64,000 bases of DNA from Candidatus Uhrbacteria bacterium (GCA_018499965.2 JAHBAS020000024.1:1-64000); one strand, 5' to 3'. Numbered from the stretch's first letter, positions 8,744 through 16,959 are shown. Notes: generated from the letters alone by a model not told the origin. Made by a program: numbers and translations.

Positions 8744-9784
8744 TCATCCGTTTTCAATGACCTCGCGGACGTCATACGGACGATCCAGCGTAGCACCGAA
8801 ATAAATCTTCGTAAGCATGTCGGAAACCAAACCAAAAACGAGAAGAAGCAAGCCGATGAAAAATCCGAACATCGAAAGGTTGGTCATGGCGCTATTCGAG
8901 AGATCTTGGAAGGCGAAAAACTTTTTATAGAGCGCCATGAAACCCGCGAAGGCCGAAATCGCCATAAGCGCCACACCGGCTCCGCCAAAAAGATGGAGCG
9001 GACGCGCAGCGTACTTGTGCCAAAACCATACGGAGAACATGTCGAGAATCCCTTTCACCCCCCGCTTCCAGTTGTATTTCGTTTTCCCGGTCGTTCGCGC
9101 ACGATGATCAACGACTTCTTCGCCAATACGGAAGCCTTTGATTTTGAGGATCGCGGGAATGAAACGATGCATCTCACCATAGAGGTTCACACGATCAAAG
9201 CACTCGGATCGATAGACCTTGAGCGAACACCCACTATCATGGATCCCGTCCTTGATCAGACGACGCCGCACGAAAGCCGCAGCAAGCGACGCCCAACGCT
9301 TGGACTTCTTGTCCTGACGGTTCTTACGCCATCCGCTCACAACGTCCAAATCATCCTTTTCCAGCTTTGCAATGAGCCGAGGGATGTCCGCAGGGTTATT
9401 TTGCCCATCGCCGTCTAAGGTGGCCAAATAACGCCCACTCGCAGCCTTAATCCCTGCATCCATGGCCGCAGTCTGCCCGAAGTTGCGACGAAGGTTCACG
9501 ATCTTAATGGGACTCAGGGTCTTTAGGACCTCCATGGTCCGATCGGAAGAACCATCGTTGACGAAGATGATTTCGAAAAATGGGGAGTGAGTAGGGGGTA
9601 GAGGGGAGGGTGTTGGAGCATTTTCTTCAATCCCGCCACCCACTACCCTCTCCCCTCTCCCCATCCCCAAACACATGGCTAAAATTTCACGATGCAAATT
9701 TGCAACCGCCCCTTCTTCGTTATACACGGGCACGATGACGGATAAGTAGAGGGATTGAGATGACATAGAAAGATAGGCGCTCAT
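8744..9784 (-). CDS. DPM1/GtrB-like polyprenyl-phosphate glycosyltransferase with in-frame repeat
   Basis: A 346-aa GT2 enzyme of the ArnC/GtrB type. It shows SVIVPVYNEEG, IIFVNDGSSDRT, LDGDGQNNPADI (DxD site), GWRKNRQDKKSKRWAS and DSGCSLKVYR. Two C-terminal transmembrane helices follow (LFGGAGVALMAISAFAG; MFGFFIGLLLLVFGLV). Such enzymes charge undecaprenyl phosphate with a sugar for flipping and use by GT-C transferases, which fits the GT-C gene at the cluster's other end. Between REILAMCL and FFEIIFVNDG lie about 30 extra residues rich in Gly, Pro and Ser, encoded by a palindromic repeat. They fall in a surface loop ahead of the second strand, so the enzyme may still work. A second Met six codons in is an alternative start. 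Confidence 0.85.
   Translation of the reverse strand: MSAYLSMSSQSLYLSVIVPVYNEEGAVANLHREILAMCLGMGRGERVVGGGIEENAPTPSPLPPTHSPFFEIIFVNDGSSDRTMEVLKTLSPIKIVNLRRNFGQTAAMDAGIKAASGRYLATLDGDGQNNPADIPRLIAKLEKDDLDVVSGWRKNRQDKKSKRWASLAAAFVRRRLIKDGIHDSGCSLKVYRSECFDRVNLYGEMHRFIPAILKIKGFRIGEEVVDHRARTTGKTKYNWKRGVKGILDMFSVWFWHKYAARPLHLFGGAGVALMAISAFAGFMALYKKFFAFQDLSNSAMTNLSMFGFFIGLLLLVFGLVSDMLTKIYFGATLDRPYDVREVIENG
9578..9664. repeat. Palindromic repeat inserted in frame in a GT2 gene
   Basis: A G-rich arm at 9582-9612 faces a C-rich arm at 9637-9662, and the two can pair imperfectly. The region adds about 30 codons to an otherwise standard glycosyltransferase without breaking the frame. A similar purine-rich motif lies at 29289-29310. 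Confidence 0.7.
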
Positions 9785-9865
9785 TTATCTCATGGTTGAG
9801 AGAAAAATATCCAAAAAAGCATAGCATGGTGTCTATGAGCCATCAATGGAAAAGGATCGAGGATA

Positions 9866-9904
9866 ACAAAAAATCAGGCGCGTCACGTATCGACACACCT
9901 GATC
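9866..9904 (-). terminator. Intrinsic terminator of the 32-aa peptide gene
   Basis: On the minus strand a 12-bp stem (ATCAGGTGTGTC with GACGCGCCTGAT, two G-U pairs) and a 7-nt loop are followed by TTTTTTG. It lies about 30 nt after the small gene's stop. Confidence 0.8.
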
Positions 9905-9932
9905 CTTGAATACGGCGCACAATCCCTCCAAC

Positions 9933-10031
9933 TCAGAATCTCACCCAGAGCAAGTCGTAGATCGGATGACCTACGCCAAGAAAAGAAAGGACAACTACCT
10001 TCATCGTTGAAAGAACTTTTTTCAGGGTCAT
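9933..10031 (-). CDS. 32-residue hydrophobic peptide (unrecognised)
   Basis: This short frame has a strong ribosome-binding site (AAGGAGG, 4 nt before the ATG). Behind it is a promoter-like TTGATT-17-TACGCT, and a good intrinsic terminator follows, so it forms a complete stand-alone unit. The peptide starts with MTLKKVLSTMK, then a hydrophobic core (VVVLSFLGVG) and ends DLLWVRF. It has a basic N-terminus and one short membrane-like segment, as in small membrane proteins or type-I-toxin-like peptides. I recognise no family and propose no function. The strict signals on both sides are the main reason to call it real. Confidence 0.55.
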   Translation of the reverse strand: MTLKKVLSTMKVVVLSFLGVGHPIYDLLWVRF

Positions 10032-10055
10032 AAAACCTCCTTCGACAGCGGCGCG

Positions 10056-10084
10056 AGCGTAGCAATAATTATGAAGAAAATCAA
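10056..10084 (-). promoter_or_regulatory. Promoter of the 32-aa peptide gene
   Basis: Reading the minus strand, TTGATT and TACGCT are spaced by exactly 17 nt, about 25 nt upstream of the start codon with AAGGAGG between. Both boxes are imperfect. Confidence 0.5.
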
Positions 10085-10095
10085 GATACGGCGCT

Positions 10096-10138
10096 CGGAA
10101 AAACGTAAAGCGACCATCCCCGATTGGGAATGGTCGCC
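10096..10138 (-). terminator. Terminator after the methyltransferase-like gene
   Basis: The stem GCGACCATTCCC / GGGATGGTCGC with a short loop is followed on the minus strand by TTTACGTTTTT. It starts about 23 nt after the upstream gene's stop. Confidence 0.7.
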
Positions 10139-10160
10139 GAATGACGTGCCAATGAGCAAA

Positions 10161-10958
10161 TCAGTCCCTCAACTTGCGAAACACATGCATCGTATCCGAG
10201 CTGCCACGCTTATAAGGCAATGGCCAAAGCAAGGAGCCAGTATCCGTCGGATCCCCAAAAACAGGACCGTTAGGATCGCCGAGCTTAGCCATCGCATACT
10301 TTGCCCGAACGTAGAGGTCGATGTATCGATTGAGCAACGAACCCTCCACGGAAACGTTGTAGCATTGGCTGTACAGATGCAGATTACGCTGAAGCCCAAA
10401 ACCACCCGCGGGGTAGCGATCAACGAGCTCCTGATCCGTTTCCACGGTCTGGAAGTATTCCGCGAGCGCCTTTGATGATTCCTCGAAATCGTCTCCGTTC
10501 GGACTGATTGCCGCAACATGCTGAAACCGTTCATCGCGATGCATATTCGCCGCAAGACCAAACCGCTCCGTACAAATGAAGTATCCACCCAGATTCAATC
10601 GATGACACCCTACATCCATACCAGCAGACGCGTTCATCAAGACAACGATGTCCAAAGGAACCTTGGGATCGTACCGCAAGGCATCCGCATGAACGAATTC
10701 AAGGTCTGGACGAAGAGCGAACGTAGCCACGACATCCGGATCACAGTCCACGTAGATCACGCGCGCCTCTGGAAACACCAAGGATGGTGCGATGTCCGTA
10801 TGGCAACACGGATGATAGATCACCGAGTGACAATCACCGAACTTTTCAGAAAAAAGCCGGAGCTGCTCCGCGTGATGCTGCGCAGGAACGAGATCAACGA
10901 TCCGCTCCTGCTGCTGAATGACTCCGTCTTGTTGAGATGCTGATTGAGAAATGTGCAT
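10161..10958 (-). CDS. SAM-dependent methyltransferase-like protein
   Basis: A 265-aa protein with a Rossmann-like pattern: SVIYHPCCHTDIAPSLVFP, then ARVIYVDCDPDVV (acidic end of strand 2) and FVHADALRYDP (motif II region). This resembles class I methyltransferases, although the usual glycine-rich loop is replaced by YHPCCHTD. The start was chosen at the ATG preceded by AGGAGG with a 9-nt spacer; an upstream in-frame ATG has no such site. It stands alone between a small-peptide unit and a MITE-like element. Substrate is unknown, and the His/Cys-rich loop in place of GxGxG leaves room for a different Rossmann enzyme. Confidence 0.5.
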   Translation of the reverse strand: MHISQSASQQDGVIQQQERIVDLVPAQHHAEQLRLFSEKFGDCHSVIYHPCCHTDIAPSLVFPEARVIYVDCDPDVVATFALRPDLEFVHADALRYDPKVPLDIVVLMNASAGMDVGCHRLNLGGYFICTERFGLAANMHRDERFQHVAAISPNGDDFEESSKALAEYFQTVETDQELVDRYPAGGFGLQRNLHLYSQCYNVSVEGSLLNRYIDLYVRAKYAMAKLGDPNGPVFGDPTDTGSLLWPLPYKRGSSDTMHVFRKLRD

Positions 10959-11020
10959 AACCAAAAACCTCCTGATTAGGATATTCAAGCATAGAAAAGA
11001 AAAGGGGTCAACGCTCTTGG

Positions 11021-11209
11021 AGGAACCCCTAAATCCCCTTATCAGGGGACTTGAGCGCGGTACTAAGTAGGTATCAGATCATGATTCTTAAAAAGAAGTT
11101 CCCCTCCTTTCGGCTTGCCGAAGGGAGGGGTTAGGGGTGGGTTTTGGGATCGGCACGATGCATTCAGCATCGCGCCAAAGTCCCCTGATAAGGGGATTTA
11201 GGGGTTCCT
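11021..11209. mobile_element. MITE-like element, 32-bp perfect terminal inverted repeats
   Basis: Bases 11021-11052 (starting AGGAACCCCTAAATCCCC) recur as an exact reverse complement at 11178-11209. Between them is a second 14-bp palindrome at about 11102-11131. No coding frame lies inside and no clear target duplication is visible. Single arms or shorter pairs of the same family occur at 28752-28797, 43501-43598 and 54048-54081. It sits 1 nt from the alaS stop codon. Confidence 0.7.
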
Positions 11210-11210
11210 T

Positions 11211-13064
11211 CTACTGTCCAATCACGGCTTTAATGCGTCGAACGCCTGCGGATGAGGCTTCTTCTTTTTGGATCTTGAATGATCCGAGCTCTCCGGTATG
11301 CGCGGCATGAGGACCGCCGCAAATTTCTTTACTAAACCAATCCGCATCTTCACCCACCTGATATACGCTCAAACTTGGAAGGTTTTCGTACTTCTCTTTG
11401 AAGAATCCGAGCGCGCCCGAAGCTTCCGCATCTTTGACGCTCATATGCTGACAATTGATCGGAAGATCGCGCTTAATCGCCTCATTCACCAAGTTTTCCA
11501 CTTCTGTGATCTGCTCCGGCGTCATTTTTTCCGGATGCGAAAAATCGAAACGCAAACGTTCCGGAGTGATGTTCGATCCTTTTTGTTGGACATGCGGACC
11601 TAAAACTTTTCGCAATGCCGCGTGAAGCAAGTGCGTGGCCGTATGCAAACGAGCGCTCTCCGCCGAATCATCCTGCAATCCCCCTTTGAACATACCTGCG
11701 GATGCGGTACGTGACAGCTCCTGATGCTTTTCGAACTCAGCCTTAAAAGCATCATGATCAACCACGCCTCCGCGTTCACGGACGATTTCTTCCGTGAGTT
11801 CAAGCGGGAATCCGTACGTAGAATACAGCATGAACGCCTGTTCGCTCGTCATCGCGCCCTTTTCCAAAATCTTCTCAAGCTCTTTGACGCCGTTCGCGAC
11901 CGTCTTGCTGAATTTTTCCTCTTCTTTGACGAATTCCGCAATAATTTCCAAACGCTTCGCCTCAAGTTCATGATAATGCTCACCGAATTGACCGATGACC
12001 ACGTTGGCGATCTGATCACAGAACCGCGTCGAGATTCCGATACGGAGACCTTCGCGAATCGCACGACGGATCAAGCGACGGATCACATAACCCTGTTGGA
12101 CATTCGATGGAACAATGCCATCCGCGATCGCAAACGTCGCGGAACGGATATGATCCGCAATGATACGCATGGAACGATCCACGGATGCATCCGATCCATA
12201 CGTTTTATCGCACAACGATTCAATGCCACGGAACATCACCTGGAACACATCGAGATCGTACACGGTTGAAAACCCGTTCAAGACCGCAGCCGTACGCTCC
12301 AATCCCATGCCCGTATCCACGTTTTGCTTTGGAAGGACTTCAAGCGAACCACCTTCTTCCATGCGGTTGAATTGCATGAAAACGTTGTTCCAAATTTCTA
12401 CGAAACGTCCACAATCGCAGTTCGGATGACAAACCGGACCGAAAGCCGGGGTATGCGGAAGGCCGGTATCGTAAAAAATTTCCGTATCCGGTCCACACAA
12501 TCCCTTCGCCATCGCCCCAGGCCACCAATTCTTCGCTTTTGGATACGTGTAAATTCGAGGACCATCGCCATGCGCCGGTTCATCCTTTTCCGCAACGCCG
12601 ACATCCGCGACAACGCCTTTGACTTCATACTGCGCCCGCCAAATCCCGATGGACGTTTCATCACGAGGCGCGTCATCATCCCCTTCGAACACCGTCACGT
12701 AAATTTTCTTCGGATCGATCCCAAGCCAACGGCTGGACGTCAAAAACTCGAATGACCATGCGATGGATTCTTCCTTGAAATAGTCGCCGAGCGACCAGTT
12801 GCCAAGCATTTCAAAAAACGTCAGATGGCGATTGTCGCCGACTTCGTCGATGTCACCCGTGCGCAAACACTTTTGCGCATCCGCCAACCGCGTCCCCATG
12901 GGATGCGTCTCACCCTTCAGGTACGGCACCAAGGGCTGCATGCCAGCCGTGTTAAAAAGCACGCTCGGATCGTTTTCCGGCAATAACGAAGCCGAAGGGA
13001 TAATGGCATGTCCCTTTTCGGTAAAAAAATCGAGAAATTTCTGGCGAAGTTCGTGTATGGTCAT
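11211..13064 (-). CDS. alaS: Alanyl-tRNA synthetase lacking the C-terminal C-Ala domain
   Basis: This class II synthetase charges tRNA-Ala. The N-terminal catalytic core is intact: LRQKFLDFFTEKGH, NTAGMQPLVPYL, HLTFFEMLGNWS (motif 2 region) and GMGLERTAAVLNG (motif 3 region). The tRNA-recognition helices and an editing domain with HTATHLLHA and CGGPHAAHTGE (the zinc-binding HxxxH...CxxxH set) follow. The protein is 617 aa, while common bacterial AlaRS is about 870 aa. It ends right after the editing domain's GVRRIKAV, so the coiled coil and C-Ala/DHHA1 domain are missing. The stop lies 1 nt from a repeat element, but the cut is at a clean domain border, so a lineage-wide short form is equally likely. 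Its leader carries the shared CTACGGACC motif. Confidence 0.95.
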   Translation of the reverse strand: MTIHELRQKFLDFFTEKGHAIIPSASLLPENDPSVLFNTAGMQPLVPYLKGETHPMGTRLADAQKCLRTGDIDEVGDNRHLTFFEMLGNWSLGDYFKEESIAWSFEFLTSSRWLGIDPKKIYVTVFEGDDDAPRDETSIGIWRAQYEVKGVVADVGVAEKDEPAHGDGPRIYTYPKAKNWWPGAMAKGLCGPDTEIFYDTGLPHTPAFGPVCHPNCDCGRFVEIWNNVFMQFNRMEEGGSLEVLPKQNVDTGMGLERTAAVLNGFSTVYDLDVFQVMFRGIESLCDKTYGSDASVDRSMRIIADHIRSATFAIADGIVPSNVQQGYVIRRLIRRAIREGLRIGISTRFCDQIANVVIGQFGEHYHELEAKRLEIIAEFVKEEEKFSKTVANGVKELEKILEKGAMTSEQAFMLYSTYGFPLELTEEIVRERGGVVDHDAFKAEFEKHQELSRTASAGMFKGGLQDDSAESARLHTATHLLHAALRKVLGPHVQQKGSNITPERLRFDFSHPEKMTPEQITEVENLVNEAIKRDLPINCQHMSVKDAEASGALGFFKEKYENLPSLSVYQVGEDADWFSKEICGGPHAAHTGELGSFKIQKEEASSAGVRRIKAVIGQ

Positions 13065-13070
13065 AAGACG

Positions 13071-13079
13071 GGTCCGTAG
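13071..13079 (-). promoter_or_regulatory. CTACGGACC leader motif upstream of alaS
   Basis: The 9-mer ends 6 nt before the alaS ATG. The same 9-mer precedes uvrA (same distance) and the WecA/MraY-like gene (9 nt). Around alaS and uvrA the match extends to TTTAGA.CTACGGACC and CTTATG. Its role is unknown. Confidence 0.5.
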
Positions 13080-13087
13080 ATCTAAAC

Positions 13088-13837
13088 TTAAGCCTCTTCG
13101 GCTTCTAGCTGTTTTTGAGCCAATACACGATACAATAATTCTGCCTGGTTTGCATAGACACGAAGGAATCCTCCGTCAATTTCCAGGTTATCCTGCATCT
13201 TTGTCGGTAAAAGTAAAAACGCCTTTGCATCCATATCCTTTCGTGAAGATGGGATGACTAAGACATTCCGACCTTGTTCATCACGAACAAAATGATGCGA
13301 TCGATCACGCAAATGGACTTCGAGAAGATCCTTATTCGAAATAGAGATCGCCACATTCGGATCAACGAGGAATTCTTTAAGCGTCCGGAGCTTCGTCAAG
13401 GAAACGAAACGAATCGCCCCATGTTCCGAACGTACGAGCGCCGCAGCGCTCGCGGCGATAGATCGGAATAATTCTTTTCGTAAATGCTGCTCTGCATCAA
13501 TGGATCCGGCAGTTTGATTCGCAAGCTTCTTCAAAGCTTCAATTTGACGATTCACGGCACCGATATATTCATACGATTCCACCAGCTCCCGCTTTGTCCG
13601 ATCTAAATTCGTCACAACCTCTACATGCTCTTGGTTTTTATGATCAACCAAGCGTTCATACAAACCGAATATCGCAAGACCGGTCAATCCAAAAAAGAAA
13701 ATGAGAACCTCTTCAACGTGATCTTCCGAAATGCCAAAAAAATCATGACGAATAAGAGAAGGAGAAAGCACTGCGAGCACGAAAAGGAGAAGGTATAACA
13801 AAGAAATCCATTCAAGCCTGGGAGGACGACGTGCCAT
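13088..13837 (-). CDS. Membrane protein with coiled coil and GAF-like sensor domain
   Basis: A 249-aa protein with two N-terminal transmembrane helices (WISLLYLLLFVLAVLSP; VLIFFFGLTGLAIFGLYE). A helical, probably coiled-coil linker covers residues 70-120 (LDRTKRELVESYEYIGAVN). The C-terminal alpha/beta domain (FRSIAASAAALVRSEHGAI... LLLPTKMQDNLEI... YANQAELLYRVLAQK) has the order seen in GAF sensors placed ahead of histidine kinases, but no kinase follows. It looks like a sensor stripped of its output domain. A TATAGT box lies 8 nt before the ATG, so the mRNA may be leaderless. Its stop is 24 nt before alaS, with which it may share a transcript. Function unknown. Confidence 0.55.
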   Translation of the reverse strand: MARRPPRLEWISLLYLLLFVLAVLSPSLIRHDFFGISEDHVEEVLIFFFGLTGLAIFGLYERLVDHKNQEHVEVVTNLDRTKRELVESYEYIGAVNRQIEALKKLANQTAGSIDAEQHLRKELFRSIAASAAALVRSEHGAIRFVSLTKLRTLKEFLVDPNVAISISNKDLLEVHLRDRSHHFVRDEQGRNVLVIPSSRKDMDAKAFLLLPTKMQDNLEIDGGFLRVYANQAELLYRVLAQKQLEAEEA

Positions 13838-13845
13838 AGTTAAAA

Positions 13846-13851
13846 ACTATA
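13846..13851 (-). promoter_or_regulatory. -10 box (TATAGT) 8 nt before the start codon
   Basis: The spacing to the ATG at 13837 places the likely transcription start at or within 2 nt of the start codon. No clear -35 or TG extension is seen. Confidence 0.4.
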
Positions 13852-13895
13852 CCCGAAAAGAAGATCAGGGTCCAGCGCTCACATGAGCACAAATC

Positions 13896-14966
13896 TCAAC
13901 GAATAACGCCTCCACCGAGACACTCCTGCCCTTTATAAAAAACAGCAGATTGGCCCGGAGCAAGGGCAAAAACGGGCTTTTTAAAGATCAGACGGCAGGT
14001 AGATGCGGTCGCCGTAACAATTTCAACCGGCGTCGCTTCCTGACGATAGCGCACAGCGACCGAAACCCCTCGGGCATCGGCTTTCAGCGAATCCGCGATC
14101 CAATGGATTCCGCCCACATTCGCTCCCGACGCGTACAGAGCCGGATGATCATGCCCAGCAACCACGATGAGGAGATCCTTCTTTTCGTCTTTCGCTGCAG
14201 CATACCATGGTCCGCCTGGAATTCGAACGCGAAAACCGTGACGTTGTCCGATCGTAACCGCATCCAGTCCGTCATGCGAACCGATCACTACGCCGTCCTG
14301 GTTTACCACCTCTCCCGGCCTCGAGGGAATGCGCGAACGCAAAAAATCCTTCATAGGAAGTTTTCCCACAAAGCAAATACCCATACTTTCTTTCCGCTCT
14401 GCCGTCGGAAGCTTAAAAGATCGTGCGAGCGTACGGACATCCGATTTCACGAGATCACCGATAGGAAACAACGTTTTCCGCAAAGCGCCCTGACGGATGC
14501 GATGCAAAAAGTAACTCTGATCTTTTTCCGGATCTTTTCCGCGCAAGAGATGTGCGATGCCGTCACGGTCTACGCGACAACGGGCATAATGACCCGTCGC
14601 GATATAATCCGCCTTTAACCGCTTTGCCGCCTCAAAAAATACCCCGAACTTAATCTCCTGATTGCACAGCACATCTGGATTCGGAGTTCGTCCCTCACGA
14701 TATTCCGCGAACATCTTATCGATGACTTTTGCACGATAGAGATCTTCAAAATCAAACGTGATGAGTGGGATATCCAATGCTGCCGCAACGCGCATCGCAT
14801 CCCGTCGATCCCCTCGCCACGAACACTCCCCTGTCCACGCATCCTTGGAATCCGACCAATTCTTAATGAAACCGCCGATCACCCGATACCCCTTCTTCAA
14901 CAACAAAGCGGCGCTGACACTTGAGTCAACGCCTCCGCTCATGCCGACGAGAACGGTTTTAGCCAT
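13896..14966 (-). CDS. mnmA: tRNA-specific 2-thiouridylase MnmA
   Basis: A 356-aa enzyme that places sulfur on U34 of tRNA-Lys, -Glu and -Gln. The PP-loop ATP site is GMSGGVDSSVSA. The nucleophilic cysteine lies in PNPDVLCNQEIKFG and the second catalytic cysteine in MGICFVGK. Substrate motifs ATGHYAR and DQSYFLHR are present, as are the C-terminal beta-barrel parts (IGQRHGFRV; GQSAVFY; GGGVI). The ATG before AKTVLVGMSGG is used as start; an upstream ATG would add ten unconserved residues. Sulfur would come from a cysteine desulfurase, which is not in this window. Confidence 0.95.
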   Translation of the reverse strand: MAKTVLVGMSGGVDSSVSAALLLKKGYRVIGGFIKNWSDSKDAWTGECSWRGDRRDAMRVAAALDIPLITFDFEDLYRAKVIDKMFAEYREGRTPNPDVLCNQEIKFGVFFEAAKRLKADYIATGHYARCRVDRDGIAHLLRGKDPEKDQSYFLHRIRQGALRKTLFPIGDLVKSDVRTLARSFKLPTAERKESMGICFVGKLPMKDFLRSRIPSRPGEVVNQDGVVIGSHDGLDAVTIGQRHGFRVRIPGGPWYAAAKDEKKDLLIVVAGHDHPALYASGANVGGIHWIADSLKADARGVSVAVRYRQEATPVEIVTATASTCRLIFKKPVFALAPGQSAVFYKGQECLGGGVIR

Positions 14967-15014
14967 GGAAATAGTCGATCCGTTGATTGAGAACAACGAC
15001 TCCCAATCAACCGT

Positions 15015-16238
15015 CTACATGCCCGAATGCATCGCGAATCGCGTGTAGTAATCCAAATACCCCGAGCCTTTCACGGCCTTATGCGGGGTCAGAATCGCAT
15101 CCGCATGCGCCTCTTGATACCGTATTAAGGCGGCTTTCGTCAATGCGCCAAAAAGCGCCGTCTCTTTTCCCGGAGATCCCGGTCCGCTGGCGGCGATAAG
15201 AAAACCATGCGTATTGAGGTATTTTTGCAAATCCTTCACATCTTCTCCTTTATCGCCCAAACTCCGATTTTTCGGTAAAGACACCGTTGACGTCGATGCT
15301 TTCCAATCAAATCCGCTCCATGCCCAACGCATGAGCATGAGAGAATCGTCGATCGACGTTTTACGGACATCCGCGCCAAGAACCACGGCGACGAGCTCTT
15401 TTTCCGGCTCGCCCTTTGGATACGCACGTACAACGAAGTTATATTTCGCTTCATTGATGAATCCCGTTTTCCCCGCCGTAATCACCAAATCTTTCTGGCT
15501 GAACAGAAGGTCGTTTGTGCTCTTGATCGTCTTTTTTACTACCGGCTTTTTGATGGCAAACGTATACGTTGCGAGTGACATCGCTTTGGCAGCCTCAGGG
15601 TCCTCTGCCGTTTCTGCGATAAGAACTGCCGTATCGTATGCAGAAAGCGTATTCTTTTCATTCATGCCCGATGCGTCATGATACGACGATTGGACCAAAC
15701 CCAGATTCGCCGCCTCCTGATTCATGAGCGCGATGAATGCTGATTTGCCAGCTTTTGGAGCAAATAATCGACCTAAAGCCTCCGCTGCATTGTTCGCTGA
15801 TCCAATCAATGCAGAATAGAGGATGTCACGAAACGTCATCACGCTCCCAGATGAAACCTGAAGACGTCCTCCGCCGACTTCATCCGCCTTGAGAATCGCC
15901 GCATTCCCCTCCCACTTCGTTGGTGTGGTCGTAAATACATGCGACGTCATGAGCTTAGTCAAACTCGCTGCAGTCCACGTTTTTGCCGGTTCATGAGCAT
16001 AGAGAATTTTTCCGCTTGCCGTATCAACCAAAATCGCAGATGCGATATCCGTTGTGACAATCGGTTCCGCGACTCGCTCTTCGCGTTCAAAAGGGATCGC
16101 AATGCCCGCCGCTTGCGTTCCAAGAGGCATAACGAGGCACACCAATGCAACCACGCCCCTAGCGCACCAAGACCAAAACAGCTGCCGCGAGGATGAGGCG
16201 GTAAATCGCAAAGGATTTGAATGAATGCGTTTCAACAT
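15015..16238 (-). CDS. D-alanyl-D-alanine carboxypeptidase (S11) with peptidoglycan-binding domain
   Basis: A 407-aa exported serine peptidase that trims pentapeptides in peptidoglycan. The three active-site motifs are visible: SLTKLM (SxxK), SANNAAE (SxN) and AGKTGFI (KTG). The N-terminus has a basic region, a hydrophobic core (GVVALVCLVMPLGTQAAG) and an AxA-like cleavage site. After the peptidase domain comes a peptidoglycan-binding domain (LGDKGEDVKDLQKYLNTHGF... LTKAALIRYQEAH). The start is the ATG before LKRIHSN, which overlaps the end of uppP by 80 nt in another frame. A later GTG or TTG start is possible, since the overlap is unusually long. Confidence 0.85.
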   Translation of the reverse strand: MLKRIHSNPLRFTASSSRQLFWSWCARGVVALVCLVMPLGTQAAGIAIPFEREERVAEPIVTTDIASAILVDTASGKILYAHEPAKTWTAASLTKLMTSHVFTTTPTKWEGNAAILKADEVGGGRLQVSSGSVMTFRDILYSALIGSANNAAEALGRLFAPKAGKSAFIALMNQEAANLGLVQSSYHDASGMNEKNTLSAYDTAVLIAETAEDPEAAKAMSLATYTFAIKKPVVKKTIKSTNDLLFSQKDLVITAGKTGFINEAKYNFVVRAYPKGEPEKELVAVVLGADVRKTSIDDSLMLMRWAWSGFDWKASTSTVSLPKNRSLGDKGEDVKDLQKYLNTHGFLIAASGPGSPGKETALFGALTKAALIRYQEAHADAILTPHKAVKGSGYLDYYTRFAMHSGM

Positions 16239-16959
16239 AGGTTCGCAAAAAACGAATAGCCCACACACCTGCAATCGTCGCACTCGCGAAGCCGACGGCA
16301 AGAGAGAGGAATGACGCATCTCCAGCTCCATCTTTCACGAGCTTGAGAATGCCGTACGATGCTGCAGCGCCAACCGTCGGAATGCTTACGAGAAACGAAA
16401 AACGGACAGCAGTCTTTCGATCCAATCCAGAGAATAACCCGCCAGTTGCCGTAATGCCAGACCGAGAGGTTCCAGGGAAGAACGCAAGCATTTGCGAAAA
16501 TCCCACTACCATCGCCTGCGTCCACGTCATGGTTTGCACGGATGTAACAGATCGCGCTCGCTTGGCTGCATACACATCAGCAATCCACAGGATAATGCCC
16601 CAAAACGCCAAGCCGAACGCCACCCATACCGGAGATCGAAACGCCGCTTCAATCACGTCTCCAAAAAAGAACCCGAAAGCCAAACCTGGAACAGCCGCGC
16701 TGACAATCATCCACGATTCACGTTGCGTAGTTTTTTCCGGTTTAACGAACGTCCCGTGAAGCAACCTCCAAATATCCAAACGAAAAACCCACAAGAGAGC
16801 GAGTAAGGTTCCACCATGGAGCATCACGTCAAAAGCAACACCTTGGTCGCGCCACCCAAAAAGCACCGGCACGAGGATTAAATGCCCGCTTGATGAGACC
16901 GGGAAAAATTCCGTAACCCCTTGTACAACGCCGAGGATGGCGGACTGAATGAGAGACAT
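16159..16959 (-). CDS. uppP: Undecaprenyl-diphosphate phosphatase
   Basis: A 266-aa integral membrane enzyme that recycles undecaprenyl pyrophosphate to the monophosphate carrier used for wall and capsule synthesis. It matches the BacA/UppP family: GVVQGVTEFFPVSSSGHLIL (with the (E/Q)xxxE region and PGSTS-like SSSGH) and later FFPGTSRSGITATGGLFSGL. About eight hydrophobic segments are seen. Its end overlaps the carboxypeptidase start, so two peptidoglycan genes are expressed together. Confidence 0.95.
   Translation of the reverse strand: MSLIQSAILGVVQGVTEFFPVSSSGHLILVPVLFGWRDQGVAFDVMLHGGTLLALLWVFRLDIWRLLHGTFVKPEKTTQRESWMIVSAAVPGLAFGFFFGDVIEAAFRSPVWVAFGLAFWGIILWIADVYAAKRARSVTSVQTMTWTQAMVVGFSQMLAFFPGTSRSGITATGGLFSGLDRKTAVRFSFLVSIPTVGAAASYGILKLVKDGAGDASFLSLAVGFASATIAGVWAIRFLRTYVETHSFKSFAIYRLILAAAVLVLVR

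Noticed and set aside
7999-9418. Two long plus-strand frames (about 232 and 236 codons) opposite the epimerase and GT2 genes
   Set aside because: Amino-acid make-up (Arg/His-rich, no hydrophobic cores) and full overlap with certain genes show they are shadows.
9883-10065. 60-codon minus-strand frame over the small-peptide unit
   Set aside because: It runs through the terminator stem, lacks a ribosome-binding site and is in another frame than the 32-aa peptide with AAGGAGG.
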